From assembly GCA_011503125.2 (NCBI GenBank), contig WWBZ02000022.1, forward strand, positions 3,534,001 through 3,598,000: a stretch of DNA of 64,000 nucleotides, written 5' to 3'. Each line of letters starts with the position of its first letter. The first letter of the stretch is position 1. Under the pieces are notes generated by a model. The model worked only from the letters and a program-made list of their open reading frames with translations. It was not told the DNA's origin and ran no database searches. A program made the position numbers and the translations under genes. This document shows positions 53,201-63,898 of the stretch, one piece after another. This stretch comes from Botryosphaeria dothidea (taxonomy: Eukaryota > Ascomycota > Dothideomycetes > Botryosphaeriales > Botryosphaeriaceae).

Positions 53201-53678
53201 TTGTGTGGCTTTTTTCCGGGGTGAGTGGGTGAGGTTCTGCTTTGTGAGAGGCGTTTGTTGCCGTGTCGTGTGTGGAGTTTTTGTGGTATGGTGTCTCATG
53301 GATTTGATCAAGACAAACGGCACGAAGCTGCTATGATACAATGTGTGTTGTTGCATGGATCAGGCATGGCTTCAAACAGTCTCCGTTTGTTGGCGCGGTG
53401 TGAGGTTTTGACCGAGATGTTCTTTGTCGTATGTACTTGAAACAGCGGGAACGTGTCTTGGTCTTGGATCAGAAGAATTTGAGTACTTTCCGTGAGGGAA
53501 GTTGAGCGTGCCCTCTTAAGGTAGGTGACGAATGAGATGACGCCGGAACAGCGAGATGACGCTCTTTCCTCTGCATACCCTCGTCATACCCAAAGCCAGT
53601 CTCCACAGACTAAAAGCAACGCAAACACAGAATCTACTCCATTTTCCATTGAAGTATCTATACCTGAACTTTTCGATC
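53201..53678. other. Gap between array members 3 and 4
   Basis: A TG-rich 3' flank and a short leader. The member-4 frame is open upstream to 53556 but shows no coding character there. Confidence 0.45.
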
Positions 53679-53954
53679 ATGGCTTTTTTGCGCTGGATCC
53701 TCGGAAGTGGGCCCCAAAGAAGAGTCTGGGTTCTCAAGTCGCAATGCTGCAAGTGTTTAAGGATCAACTATCACGATGAGTTGATTTGCAGGCGCGTTTC
53801 TAGATGCCAACACACGAAATGCAGTGCTTGTCGCAACGTTCGGGTTTGGCGTACATGGGTAGGCGAGATGTCGGAAGTTGAGGGACAGGGAGAAGAACAG
53901 GGAGAAGAATCGGGAGAGAAGCAAGCACAGAACGACGGAAGAGATGACCAATGA
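53679..53954 (+). CDS. Small Cys-rich putative zinc-finger protein, array member 4
   Basis: An open frame of 91 aa from the Met of MAFLRWILGSGPQRR; the same frame is open from 53556. The core is SQCCKCLRINYHDELICRRV, then SRCQHTKCSACRNV, i.e. CC-x-C-x(10)-C-x(4)-C-x-H-x2-C-x2-C. The C-terminal 40 residues are Glu/Gln-rich with near-repeats of GEEQGEESGE. Compared with member 3, the Trp before CC is replaced (KSQCC). It has no signal peptide. I infer zinc binding and common descent with members 1-3 from spacing alone. Confidence 0.6.
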   Translation: MAFLRWILGSGPQRRVWVLKSQCCKCLRINYHDELICRRVSRCQHTKCSACRNVRVWRTWVGEMSEVEGQGEEQGEESGEKQAQNDGRDDQ

Positions 53955-54578
53955 AGCTTGGTAGCAGACAAGAAGCTTGAGGGATCACTGCGCGGGCTTG
54001 GACTGCTCTGCATGTATTGTTGGGAAGGTTGCTTGGGAAAGGGCGGTGGCTTAGAGCAGTGGAAGTGCTAAATTTCTTGATGATCCAACTCTCCGTACCC
54101 GTAATTTAAGTCATCCAATGCCGCAGCCACACGCTTGAGTAGCGCTAGAAATACCCCCAGAATCTCTTGAATCGTCGTTTACGGTACTCAGGCCCCTCTC
54201 AGATAGTCAAAAATCACCTCCTTGGAAGAGACCATGATGGTTTCTTTACCGCTTATGGTCCTGATGAAGTTGGGGCTGTAGTGATTCCGAGATGGGAACA
54301 TCCAGATCATTCCGGACTTTGTGGCATTATTGCCATGTATCTATTCCGGCAAAGAGAGCGTTGGAGAACTTGAACTCATCACGATCCCGTATTTCCGACG
54401 CAGACCATCGTAGAATTCATCCATTGGCGAAACTCAGCTGCGTCAGATTGTTGGAAGATGGACGTGACATCAGAATGGATATGCTCTTTGGGTTGTCAGG
54501 CCTAGGATCGTCTGATGGATCCAGAAAATTGTCAGTACTGATAACGAAACCAGAGCCTATCGCAAGACCATCAGCAAA
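53955..54578. other. Intergenic region between convergent genes
   Basis: Short open frames only. No supported gene or repeat. Confidence 0.5.
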
Positions 54579-55082
54579 TTACCTTGTCACGTCCTTGTCC
54601 GCATGTACGATGCTGTGGATCTTGTATGGGAATATCGCGGTGTGTACCACGAAGCGTCCAGGAGGAGTCGAACTAAAGTTTGCGATCTTCGACTTCAGGT
54701 AGCAATTGCTTTTGGTACGGTAAGGAGTCCACGAAGCCCCAACGCAGTCGTCTGACCTTTCTACGCATTTGTCGATGCAATCCCGGAAGTCTGCAGTGGT
54801 GTAGGCAAATTTGCTGCTTTTAATACCCTGAATTAGACACTCGGGCGTCGGTAGATTGTTTCCCGGTGCATTGGCATTACAGTACACTGTAAGGCCTCGG
54901 TACTCGGTATTGTTGCTGGAAGGGCATATGACCTTAGCCGTGACGGATTCAGTAGCGGTGACCGCATTTCTGTTTCTGGGTGAGCTCTTATGTTTCCAAT
55001 ACAAAGACTGAGGAATGACTTACGCCGGTACGCCAGTGGCGTAGGAGGCAAGCCACAAGATAAGAGCGGTAATTAACTTCAT
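54579..55082 (-). CDS. Secreted protein with PAN/Apple-like domain
   Basis: Two exons, 55082-55024 and 54975-54579 (48-bp intron), give 151 aa. The N-terminus MKLITALILWLASYATGVPA is a clear signal peptide. The mature part has Cys at VICPSS, VYCNANAPG and ECLIQG, then FRDCIDKCVERSDDCVGASW and SNCYLKSKI. The C-x3-C-x6-C-x(n)-C-x-L-K pattern is that of a PAN/Apple fold, a carbohydrate- or protein-binding module common in fungal secreted proteins. A possible N-glycosylation site (NFSS) lies near the end. No membrane helix or GPI signal is seen. It is probably a small wall-associated or effector-like protein; the function is inferred. Confidence 0.7.
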
Positions 55083-56478
55083 TTTTTGTGTGACAAAACT
55101 AACACCAATGCCAGATTAAGAGTGCAAATTGCAGACGAGGCGGGGATGGGGTTTATTTATACCAAGCTACAGTGTGGGAGAATAGCAAACCGGAAAGAAC
55201 ACATTACTAATTGGTTGTTGAGCTTCTTCCATACCTTTTTGGGTGCTCCCGGTATAACTTATTCCGATATAGTGGCACCGTTGGAACTACGTTTAGTATC
55301 GCCAACAAACCGTAATGAGTGAGTTGGAGCTGAAAGGCATCTGAATATCCAAGTGTGCTGTCACTGTCGTTTACGAGAAGATGCCCTATTCCGATCTGCA
55401 TGATGAATGCTACGCTTCCTAGGTTGTGAGATATATAGGCTGCGGGTGTCTCTGAATCTGTTGAGTCATTGGCCCGCTTCACAAGGACCCTTCAGCCGTT
55501 GAGTGAGTGTTATTCGGCAAAAAAGTCGAGCGATATCTGACTACAAGGTCGGTTCCAAACTTCTTACAAGGGCAAGTGGACGTATATGGAATTGAGGCAT
55601 TTTACCCGATGGAAGCGTCCGCAGAACCCGAGTAAATCCATGTTCAAACTAATGCCTCAACTCCCCATCATTGTAACCGTATGATAAACTCGATATTCTT
55701 GTGCAGGGCGACAGCTGATATACCATGTATTCCTCCTAGAAATTTAATCTAGGTGCGATGGAGTAAGGAGGCGAAAATGGAGATGACCGTGTTGAGATGA
55801 GATCTTGAAGGTTTAAATCGGCCAGGGATGGGCTAAATGCAGGGCGATGAGCACCCACGTGATTTTCCGAAAAAAAAAGTCCCCACGAGCCTCTCGGATA
55901 AGACGTAGACGTATTTTACCAGAATTAACGTTCATCGGATTCATCGTGCTCAGTTGAATTCACACGTACAAGACACGAATCAAGACTACGTTCGGCAGAT
56001 CCGACGATCCCAGATTGACCCCGCTTGGATCGGGACTTTCTTGCGTCATTGCTGTAAAATGGCCGAAATTTGAGCAATCATCTACTAAGGAATGACAAGA
56101 GTTGAGGTGGAGGATACCTCATCGTGGGATGCTCGTAAGACTTTGAAATGATGTTCCTGCAGCTCGTTACGGCTTAGTAGCACGCCATGCCGACGGTCGA
56201 TGGCTCATCTTGATACTGCCAACGCTCTCGGCTTTCATTGGTAGAGGGTTCCTCCACTCTTCTGGCGATAGTTATTTTGAAGGAAGCTACCCCGCCTCGA
56301 GTGACAATGCTGATGAGAGTGCAACAGCGCATACCACGACATTTATACATGTGTTGTCGTGTTACTTCGTGCAAACGAAACCGTAGTCTTGACTTCAAAC
56401 CCTCTGACACAACAATAAATCAGCCGGGTAGGGCTGAGTTTTTCGCCGAATTCCATTGAATTCAACGACCTTATCAGA
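55083..56478. other. 1.4-kb intergenic region
   Basis: A divergent promoter region of the secreted protein and the 2OG oxygenase. A faint half-hairpin (CTCAACTCCCCATC near 55650) recalls the right end of the hairpin family, but no good left arm is present. No supported gene. Confidence 0.5.
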
Positions 56479-57772
56479 ATGTCGCCTGCCAAGACAATCG
56501 ATGAGCTGCCGCCGTACGAATACCCCGCAGAAACCAAGGACCAACGTAATATCAATGTCCATTGGCAACCTTGACTACGAAACGTCTAACAGCTTCAAGT
56601 GGATTGGGCGGACCTCGAAGCCCTTGACATATCCAAACTCAATGACCCGAGCGGCAAGAAGGAGCTCACAGAGCAAGTCCTCAAGTTCATCAATAAGAAC
56701 GGTTAGTGCATTGAGAGGCGTGCAGCAGAAACTCGCCAACATGCTTCTAGGATTTTTCTACGTCATCGGCCATGGATTTACCGACGACGAAGTTCGACAC
56801 CAGTACGCACTTGCAAAAGCGGTCTTCGAGCTGCCACTGGAGGAAAAATTGAAATACATTTGCGATACCGCCAAAGGTGACTTCCGTGGCTACAAGCCTC
56901 AATCGACTGGCAAGCTTGCATCAAGAGACAATGATGAGCGTTACAACATCCCGAAGTTCACATCAGAACATGAACGACCCCATCCGCAGATCATCAACGA
57001 TCACATCGAGGAGATCAGGAACTTCTCTCTGGTAAAGATCAAAAGCATCAACCAATCCGGTGATGCTAACGCGCGCTCAGAAAATCCACAACGACCTACT
57101 CCTTCCTCTGCTCCGCCTGTTCGCGTACGTCCTCGAAGTCGACGAAGAGTTCTTCGAGCAACGCCATCGCTATGAAGCCGAGGGCCTTGAGTATCTCCGC
57201 TACATGCAATACTTCCCACGCAGCGCCTCCGAGGACGCAGCCGTCAACAACATTTGGGCCCGCGGACACACCGACTACAACACGCTGACCTTCCTCTTCC
57301 ACCAGCCTGTGGCTGGCTTGCAGGTGCAGACGCCTTCCGGAGAATGGAAGCACGTCAAATCGCCGCGCGACGCCGTGATCGTCAGTACATCAAATTTCCG
57401 TTCCACGAGATAGAGAAGAAAAGATTCTGACGTATGTGCATCAAATTTCAGGTCAATATAGCCGATGCGCTTGAGTTTTTGAGCGCGGGCTACCTGCGTT
57501 CGACGGTGCACCGAGTCATTCGCCCGCCGGAGGATCAGGCCAGCCGGCCACGCCTCAGCCTGATCTACTTCGCACGGCCCGAAGCCAACATCATCCTCAA
57601 GCCAGTGGACAGCCCATTGCTGAAAAGACTCGGAGTCCAGGCGGAATCCGAGGAGTTCACCAAGGAGGTGACTGCTGAAGGTGGGTTTCGTTTCAACAAG
57701 ACTGAAACTCGGTTGTTCTGCCCCGAACAAGAGCTTCAGGCCGCCTATAAAAAGACCGATGTCGGTGTATAG
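56479..57772 (+). CDS. 2-oxoglutarate/Fe(II) oxygenase, isopenicillin-N-synthase-like
   Basis: Non-heme iron oxygenase of the DIOX_N/2OG-FeII superfamily, substrate unknown. Exons 56479-56545, 56600-56701, 56751-57031, 57081-57380 and 57452-57772 give 356 aa. The N-terminal domain reads DWADLEALDISKLND ... GFFYVIGHGF. The catalytic core has H213-x-D215 (ARGHTDYNTLTFL), H270 (STVHRVIRPP) and R284-x-S286 (RPRLSL), the full iron and 2-oxoglutarate binding set. It is therefore probably active. The introns are 49-71 bp and GT-AG. In fungi such enzymes are common in secondary metabolism and also act on amino acids or sterols. Its position 0.4 kb from the FAD monooxygenase and 4 kb from an isocyanide synthase suggests a tailoring role, which is inference. 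Confidence 0.92.
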
Positions 57773-58194
57773 AGAAATGCGAGTAGTAGCGCTGATCGTT
57801 TTACGTGGCAGAATGGGCGCGCGCCCGAATCGCCAAGGACCATCGATTTAGGATGGGGCTGGTGGATCGGCCAGAAAAAGAGATTATAGCCGGCGTCAAT
57901 CAGAAGTTCTATGATTAGGGAACGGGTTTCTTTCTCCATGATTAGGAATCGGTACTGAGTGGTGGGGAACATACGTAAGTGCGCTTAAAGGCATTGCAGC
58001 GTTACGTCTGCTTTTGATCTGCATGCGAGCTGATTGAGGTACAGGTTTTGTGGACCGAATGAGTTAAATGGATTGCTTTTCTCTCTCTAACGTGTTTGAG
58101 GGGTATCTATCATTCACTGTAGCGGATGTTCGCTTGAGCAACTATACTCCGAGCAGCTATATGTACTCCGCTCTTGTGCAGACTGACCAATCGC
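57773..58194. other. Convergent intergenic region
   Basis: A 422-bp gap between the oxygenase and monooxygenase 3' ends. Nothing else seen. Confidence 0.55.
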
Positions 58195-59997
58195 CTATTG
58201 GCTGAAGATCTTTTCAAAATACTCGCGGACTTCGTTTCCTGCGTATCCCGTATAGTAATCGGGTCGTACCACCACGAACTCAGCATCACCTGTATCTACG
58301 GGCTTGTCATTGGTCACGCCGACATTGCTCAGTCTAGTGAATTTTTGGACGGCTTCCGGGCTGGACTCGGGGTTGCCCGATACGTCCCAGGTCTCCACCC
58401 ACTCCGCCCACGGCGCCGCTGGAGGGTTCCAAGCAGCGCCACGCAGCGAGAGGACGAGGAACTTGCCGTATGAGCGGCTTGCGTAGAGGCGCTTGCCCTC
58501 GTCGTTTTCGTTGGTATGGAGCCAGACGTCGGGTGTGCGGTGGCCCGGCTTAAAGATGCCTGCTGGCGAGCCTTGAGTGACGGAGGTGTTCTCGTCGTAA
58601 GTAACTCCCATTCCTGAACTGTTGATTAGCACAGCAATTCTCTGGAGCTTTGTTCTCTCTTCAGACTCACCGGTAATGTAGTTTGCGTTCCTCTCAATCA
58701 GTTCCACATACTCCTGCGCCGTCTTGACTGTGCTCCTCACCAACTTGGCCGCAACGTCAATCACGCCCTTCGCGGTGGACAGCCGCTCGTCCTCGTAGCT
58801 CTGGAGGACGCCGTGATAACCGTTCTTCACCGCAAGCGCAAGCCTCCACGCCAGGGCAAACGCGTCAGCCTGACCGGTGTTCAGGCCCTGTCCGCCGTTG
58901 ACTGCGTGGATGTGCGCCGCGTCTCCAGCGAGGATGATGCGCTGCTTGGGCGAGAAGTACGTCCGGGCAACGCGCTCCTTGATCTCGAAGATGCTGAACC
59001 ACTCGGTGGCCTTGAAGTCGACGCGGTGCGGCGCCAGGAACTTGCGGATCTCGTCTTCGATGCGGGCTTGGTCGGCGCGGGAGTTGTCTTCGAGGAGCGT
59101 GTAGAAGCGGGCCATGCCGCGCTCTCTGCGATGGTGTTAAACTTACCCCCTCAAGCAAGTGATAGAAGGGACTTACCTCGGGATCCAAGAGATGCGTGCC
59201 TGTCCGTCGACCTGGAATGTGATGATCTCCGGGCAGCAGGGGAAGTCGGTGTCGATGAAGGTGTCCAGGACGTGCCAGTTCATGTTCGGCTTGTCACCCT
59301 CGAACGGAATTTGCAGCGAATTGCGGACCATCGACTTGGCACCGTCGGCACCAACAGCGTACTTGCTGATGACGACCTTGTCCTTGAAGGTTGTCCGCAC
59401 AAAGTCCTCCCCGTTGATGGTGCATTCTTCAATGCTGAGCGCCTCATGGTTGTGGTGGCAGGGAATATCCAGCATCTCGTGCATGGCGGCCTCGACGTCG
59501 GATTGGCCGATCATGAGGAAGTTGGGGCGGAAGCAGTTCTGCAGCGAGACCCACCATTTGTTTTGGCGAGAGACGAAGTTGCCGTCGGAGAAGGTTGAGC
59601 TGGCTGATTTGTTTCTTAGTCTTGCTGAAATGTCTGGGGGAGCTCCGGCGCTCACTGTTGCACTTCAGGCCTTTTGGCTCCAGCTTGTCCAGGACACCGA
59701 CCACCTCCAGTGTCTGTTGACTTCTTGCGTTGAGAGCATCTGCGCGACCGACGGGCAATGAGGTAGGTGCTTTATCTGTGAATCTGTCAGAACTGGTACT
59801 GGGGAAAAGTAATTGAACGCATTCTTGCCAGCAATGAAGATTGACAGGCCCAGCTGTCGGGCAAGCAGAGCGATTGTGAGACCAGTGGGCCCGGCTGTAG
59901 CAAAGGCGTCAGTTAAAATGACCAATTGAAGTTATGTTTTCGCGGGTTGCTCACCTCCCACAATGGTCAGGTCGGTGTAGAGTTCCTTCACGGTCAT
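58195..59997 (-). CDS. FAD-dependent aromatic monooxygenase (phenol hydroxylase type)
   Basis: Class A flavoprotein hydroxylase. Exons 59997-59955, 59894-59829, 59775-59656, 59603-59177, 59125-58671 and 58613-58195 give 509 aa. The dinucleotide-binding motif is TIVGAGPTGLTIALLARQLG near residues 12-31. The substrate-side motif RADALNARSQQTLE follows. The second FAD motif, GDAAHIHAVNGGQGLNTG, is at about 286-303. A C-terminal region (PGHRTPDVWLH ... VVVRPDYYTGY) is like the thioredoxin-fold tail of phenol 2-monooxygenases, though shorter than in phenol hydroxylase itself. The second intron has a GC donor. Likely substrates are phenols, a salicylate-like acid or a pathway intermediate. It sits between the 2OG oxygenase and the isocyanide synthase, and is transcribed away from the latter. 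Confidence 0.92.
59776..59828 (-). other. GC-AG intron in the FAD monooxygenase
   Basis: Donor GCTG|GCAAGA and acceptor TTCACAG|ATA, 53 bp. Splicing restores FIADKAPTSLPVGRADALNA, the expected sequence after the first FAD helix. No GT donor in the region gives an open frame with this reading. Confidence 0.82.
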
Positions 59998-61878
59998 GGT
60001 GTTCTGCTGCTCCTTTGGATGCTACTGGAGGTGGAAGTTGGGTAGGAGGTGGATAAAAAAGAAGGCGTGGGATGTAAGGTAACAGTGATGGGGCACAAGA
60101 TCAATTATTACTCTCTTGGGCAATGCTGGAAAACTCCGAGGGGTAAGCACACCATTATTGGACGTCGGGCGAGCAGGAGGAAGGTAGCATCATCTCTTGC
60201 CATGTCACTTCATGTCGGACGCGGCCGAAACAGAGACGACGCGGGTGGCAGGGCATTGCTCCGAATGTGGCGAGCAGAAACGGTAGCAGTGATGTCGAGA
60301 TCGAGGCTTTCTTTCTTGGCCGAACCAGGCCAGCCACAAGCATGGGCGCAGGGTGAAACAACGGCAGGGGTGCGGGAGTGGTTCGTACTCGCTTGGGGAT
60401 ACCGGGGATAGAGGTCAGTCTCCGCAGGCTTGCTCCACGGACGGCGCAAGCTCGGGGGTGGGCTCCATGCGGCTTAACCACCCCCAGCGACACGCCTTTT
60501 GTTTCTCCAAGACTTTCTCTGCCAGCGCGGAATGCTGCCGCACCCCATTTCTCAGCCACTCAGAAGCTAATCTGACTTACGGCACGAACCGATAGTGGCC
60601 GCCGAGCCGCCGAAGAGCCCCACGAGCAGCCTGGCTTTGATGGGGCGATCAGCCGATCATATGGTGAGTGCTCAACTGCCGAACAACCGTCTCCGCTACA
60701 AGCTTTTGTCAAGAATTCGTGCTCGTCGACCGCAACACCACGGCACGTGGGAGATGTTCTGAGAGGGTGGATCAGCCCTACCGCCCGTCATACGAGGTGC
60801 TCTGGGGAGCCCCTACGTGCGAGACCATCTTGCATAAGGTAGGTCAGTAAGCATAAAATTCCTCCCGGCTAAGTTGCCGCTTTGGGCCTCCAGACGACCT
60901 TCTCCTTTCAGTCTGGGACATGCAAACGTATTCGCCACGCTCCCCTTTCTTTCGGCGAATCCAGCTCTCAACTTGGCTGTGCCCCGACGGCCAAGACGTG
61001 ACAATCAGGAATCCCTAAATTTTTCTTCGTCGCATCATCGCCCCGCTACTGCTGCCTCGATGCCTTGCCTGCCTGAGCTGCCGAGTCAGATCGAGGGAGT
61101 GCATATCCGTGATTGCGTGAGCTGCTCAGACTTGTCTGAGCCACATCCGGCCCTACTCAGCCCGATGGTCGGCGGGAGCGCTAATGAATCTGGAAACATT
61201 CCATGCCAAGGTGATGGTGCCGGCCCGGGGTGGTGTGGAGCGCTGCTGAAAATCTCGGTCTCAGGCCCTGCCTGCAACCTATTTTGATGCCACTGCGGAC
61301 GTAAACCCTCGGCTACTACGGCAATTCCGAGGCAACGGTCCGACGCTACGGAAGGACATCATATCAGATCCCATTGTCCGCTTAGGGGTTTCTCCGACTC
61401 GTCCCGTCCATACGCGAGCGACACTATGCGCTTACCGTGAATTCTCTAATACTTGATTAGAAAAGGCCCTGATCGTTCGAGCTGCCACTTACGGTAACCT
61501 CACGCGGCATGGGTAGGCACACGCGTGAGAAGTCCCGGCTCCTGTGACGGCGCATTCCGATGGTAAGCATATTCCGCACGCCGATGTCGAACGGTGTTGG
61601 CAAGAGATGTAGGTAATCGATTTTGAGATGTGCCGCATCAGATGAAGATTTTCCTCACTGTCTCAAGTTCCCGAGGCGCGATAAATATCCTCTTGAAAGT
61701 GAAGCTGAAGCCCAGCACGAAGGTCCAACAGTTCAGACCTTAAGTACTTCTCCCTGTCGCTTCCAAGGCTGGCCGCTCCTCCATCTGTCGCTTGCCCAGA
61801 CCCTCTTTTACCCTCGCGAAACCCCAGAAAACCCTTCACCCCCCTCCTACCTTCTAACAACGGCTATATTCTCGCGAA
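59998..61878. other. 1.9-kb divergent intergenic region before the isocyanide synthase
   Basis: Contains promoters for the FAD monooxygenase (minus) and the fused isocyanide synthase (plus). Open frames up to 137 codons occur on both strands, none with family features. No Mac1-type copper element was identified with confidence. Confidence 0.5.
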
Positions 61879-63898
61879 ATGTCAGTCCACGCAGTAGCAG
61901 CCTCCAAGCGCGCTCCCGCCCAGATCGCCGAAGATGTGCTCTCTGTCATCGAGTCGTATAGGCTGAAAGCCTCTCCCTTCGACCCCAAGGTCATTCCTCA
62001 GGCTAGGGAGACTTTCCTGCCTATTATCCAGAGGGCAGTGGAGAAGCAGGCACCACTTTCGCTCACACTTCCCGCCTTTCCCTTCAAGTCTCCCAACGCG
62101 GAAGAAAAAGTTCTTGGCGTTCTGCCGGATAAGGCAGAAGAAGTTTCTCTGAAGCATCTTCAAGCGTTCTGCGACAACATCAAAGACACATACGTACATG
62201 GTGCCGAGCTCACCATTGTTTCTGATGGAATCGTCTACAGCGGTATGAAAATCATCTCCTTAACCTCACTTACAATCACTGACAAGTTTCAGATCTTCTC
62301 GGTGTTCCGGATTCCACTGTCTGGGAATATGGCGAGCGTCTTCGCCAGATGGCTCTTGAGTTGGACTGCACCTCCATTCACTTCGCTCGTCTCTCCATGA
62401 TGCCGGCGCTGAAGCACAAGCTTCCGGTTGACCTTCTCGACTACCATGACACTGCCAGCTATGAGCAAGTTGCTCCTCTTGTCCGCGATCAGCTGGTTGC
62501 GACATACAGTGAGAGGGATTACGATGTCAGCAGGCACATCGCCACCGACGAAAGCGTCAAGGCGACATACATGGGCTACCTGAAGTATCTGTCTCGTGAT
62601 CTAAGAAGATCTGGAGAATCCTCAGGGGAAGCGTCAGATTCCTCTGGTGCCTCAGCCTACTCTGGCTCGTCGGACAGTGATGCCTCTACTGGAAGCCGCA
62701 AGGCCTTCAAGCGGAAGGTTTCCAAGGTTTCCAAGCAAATGATCGCACGAGGAAAGGTGAGTCTCTCTCCACAAACCTCCTTTTTAGTTCTTTTCTCACA
62801 TGTCGACAGTGCTACGCCGCTTGTGTGCAGGAGTCCTTCCCCGACTCCGTCCGCCTCTCCATTCATGCCGCAAACTCCGCCACCAAGATACCCATTTCCG
62901 TTATTCCCAATGTCCAAGAGAGGCCGATTACCCCGTGGCATTCCGTCATGACCTGCCGCCTGGACGGCTCCTTCATCCCCATGACCCGCCGCGAAGTCAA
63001 CGAGACCACCGACCTCGAACCCGTCTACAAGAACGGCCAGCTCTGGTGCTACCGTGAGAAGTCCGACCTGTACAACGCCTGGCCCGCCGACGTCTTCATC
63101 GACCACATGTACCCGATGGGCCTCCTCCTCAACTTCCCCGCAGGCACCCCCTTCTCCGCCGCCGACATGCAGACCGCCCGCAAGCTCTCCGGGCACAACT
63201 CGCCCGTCGTCCTGCGCGGCCTCGCGGGCACGACCGACCGCGACGCCTTCCTAGCCAAGGGGCGCGAGATGGGCGAGATCATGAAGTGGAAGTTTGGCGA
63301 GCTGCTCGAGGTCAAGGACGGCGGCGACGACACGCGCGGCCTCAACAACGTGCTGTCGTCGGAGCCGATGCCGTTCCACTACGACGGCCTGTTCAAGATG
63401 GTCAACGGCGTCAGCACCCCGCCCAAGTTCCAGATGTTCACCGCCGTCACCGCCAGCCCCAAGGGCACCGGCTACACGCTGTTCGCCACCAGCCCGCTGC
63501 TGTTCCAGCACCTGACCGGCGGGTATACGGTGGAGGGCTTGCGGAAGCACAAGTGGCTGGTTAAGACGGAGAGCTTCGACAACAGCCATTTCGGCGGCCT
63601 GCCGCTCGTCGTGGATCACCCGGCCACGGGCGTGCCGTGCATCCGCTACCACGAGGATTGGCCGCAGGAGAGGACGCGCTTCGACCCCACGCGCATCCAT
63701 ATTCAGGACGTGGATGAGGTGGAGGACGAGCGTATCAGGGTCGCGCTGGAGAGGGCGCTGTATGACAGGCGCGTGTGCTTGTATCAGGGATGGGATGAGG
63801 GTGATGTTCTTGTCAACGATAACATCCTGACCATGCACACACGTGAGGGATACACTTCCAAGTTTGGAAGAGAGCTGTGGCGTCTGCATATTGACTAA
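61879..63898 (+). CDS. Isocyanide synthase fused to TauD-type dioxygenase
   Basis: Three exons, 61879-62242, 62293-62756 and 62831-63898, give 631 aa. The N-terminal half matches the DIT1/PvcA family (PF05141), which converts an amino-acid amine to an isocyanide: RAPAQIAEDVLSVIESYR, then VHGAELTIVSDGIVYSDLLG, and VRLSIHAANSATKIPISVIP. The C-terminal half is a TauD/PvcB-like 2OG-Fe(II) dioxygenase (PF02668) with H459-Y-D461 (MPFHYDGLF), H612 (ILTMHTREG) and a following Arg (GRELWRLH), so the iron set is complete. The pair corresponds to bacterial PvcA plus PvcB in one chain. A Ser/Gly/Asp-rich, then Lys-rich insertion (about 226-276) breaks the PvcA part just before the conserved VRLSIHA block. 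The substrate amino acid cannot be read from the sequence. The start is ACGAAATGTC after a pyrimidine-rich leader. Confidence 0.93.

Noticed and set aside
55600..55670. Another hairpin repeat copy
   Set aside because: Only the right end (CTCAACTCCCCATC) is similar. The left arm does not pair well, so I did not list it.
59998..61878. Copper-responsive (Mac1-type) sites near the isocyanide synthase
   Set aside because: Only partial matches to TGTGCTCA or TTTGCTC-like strings were seen, no better than elsewhere in the window, including inside an intron near 6520.
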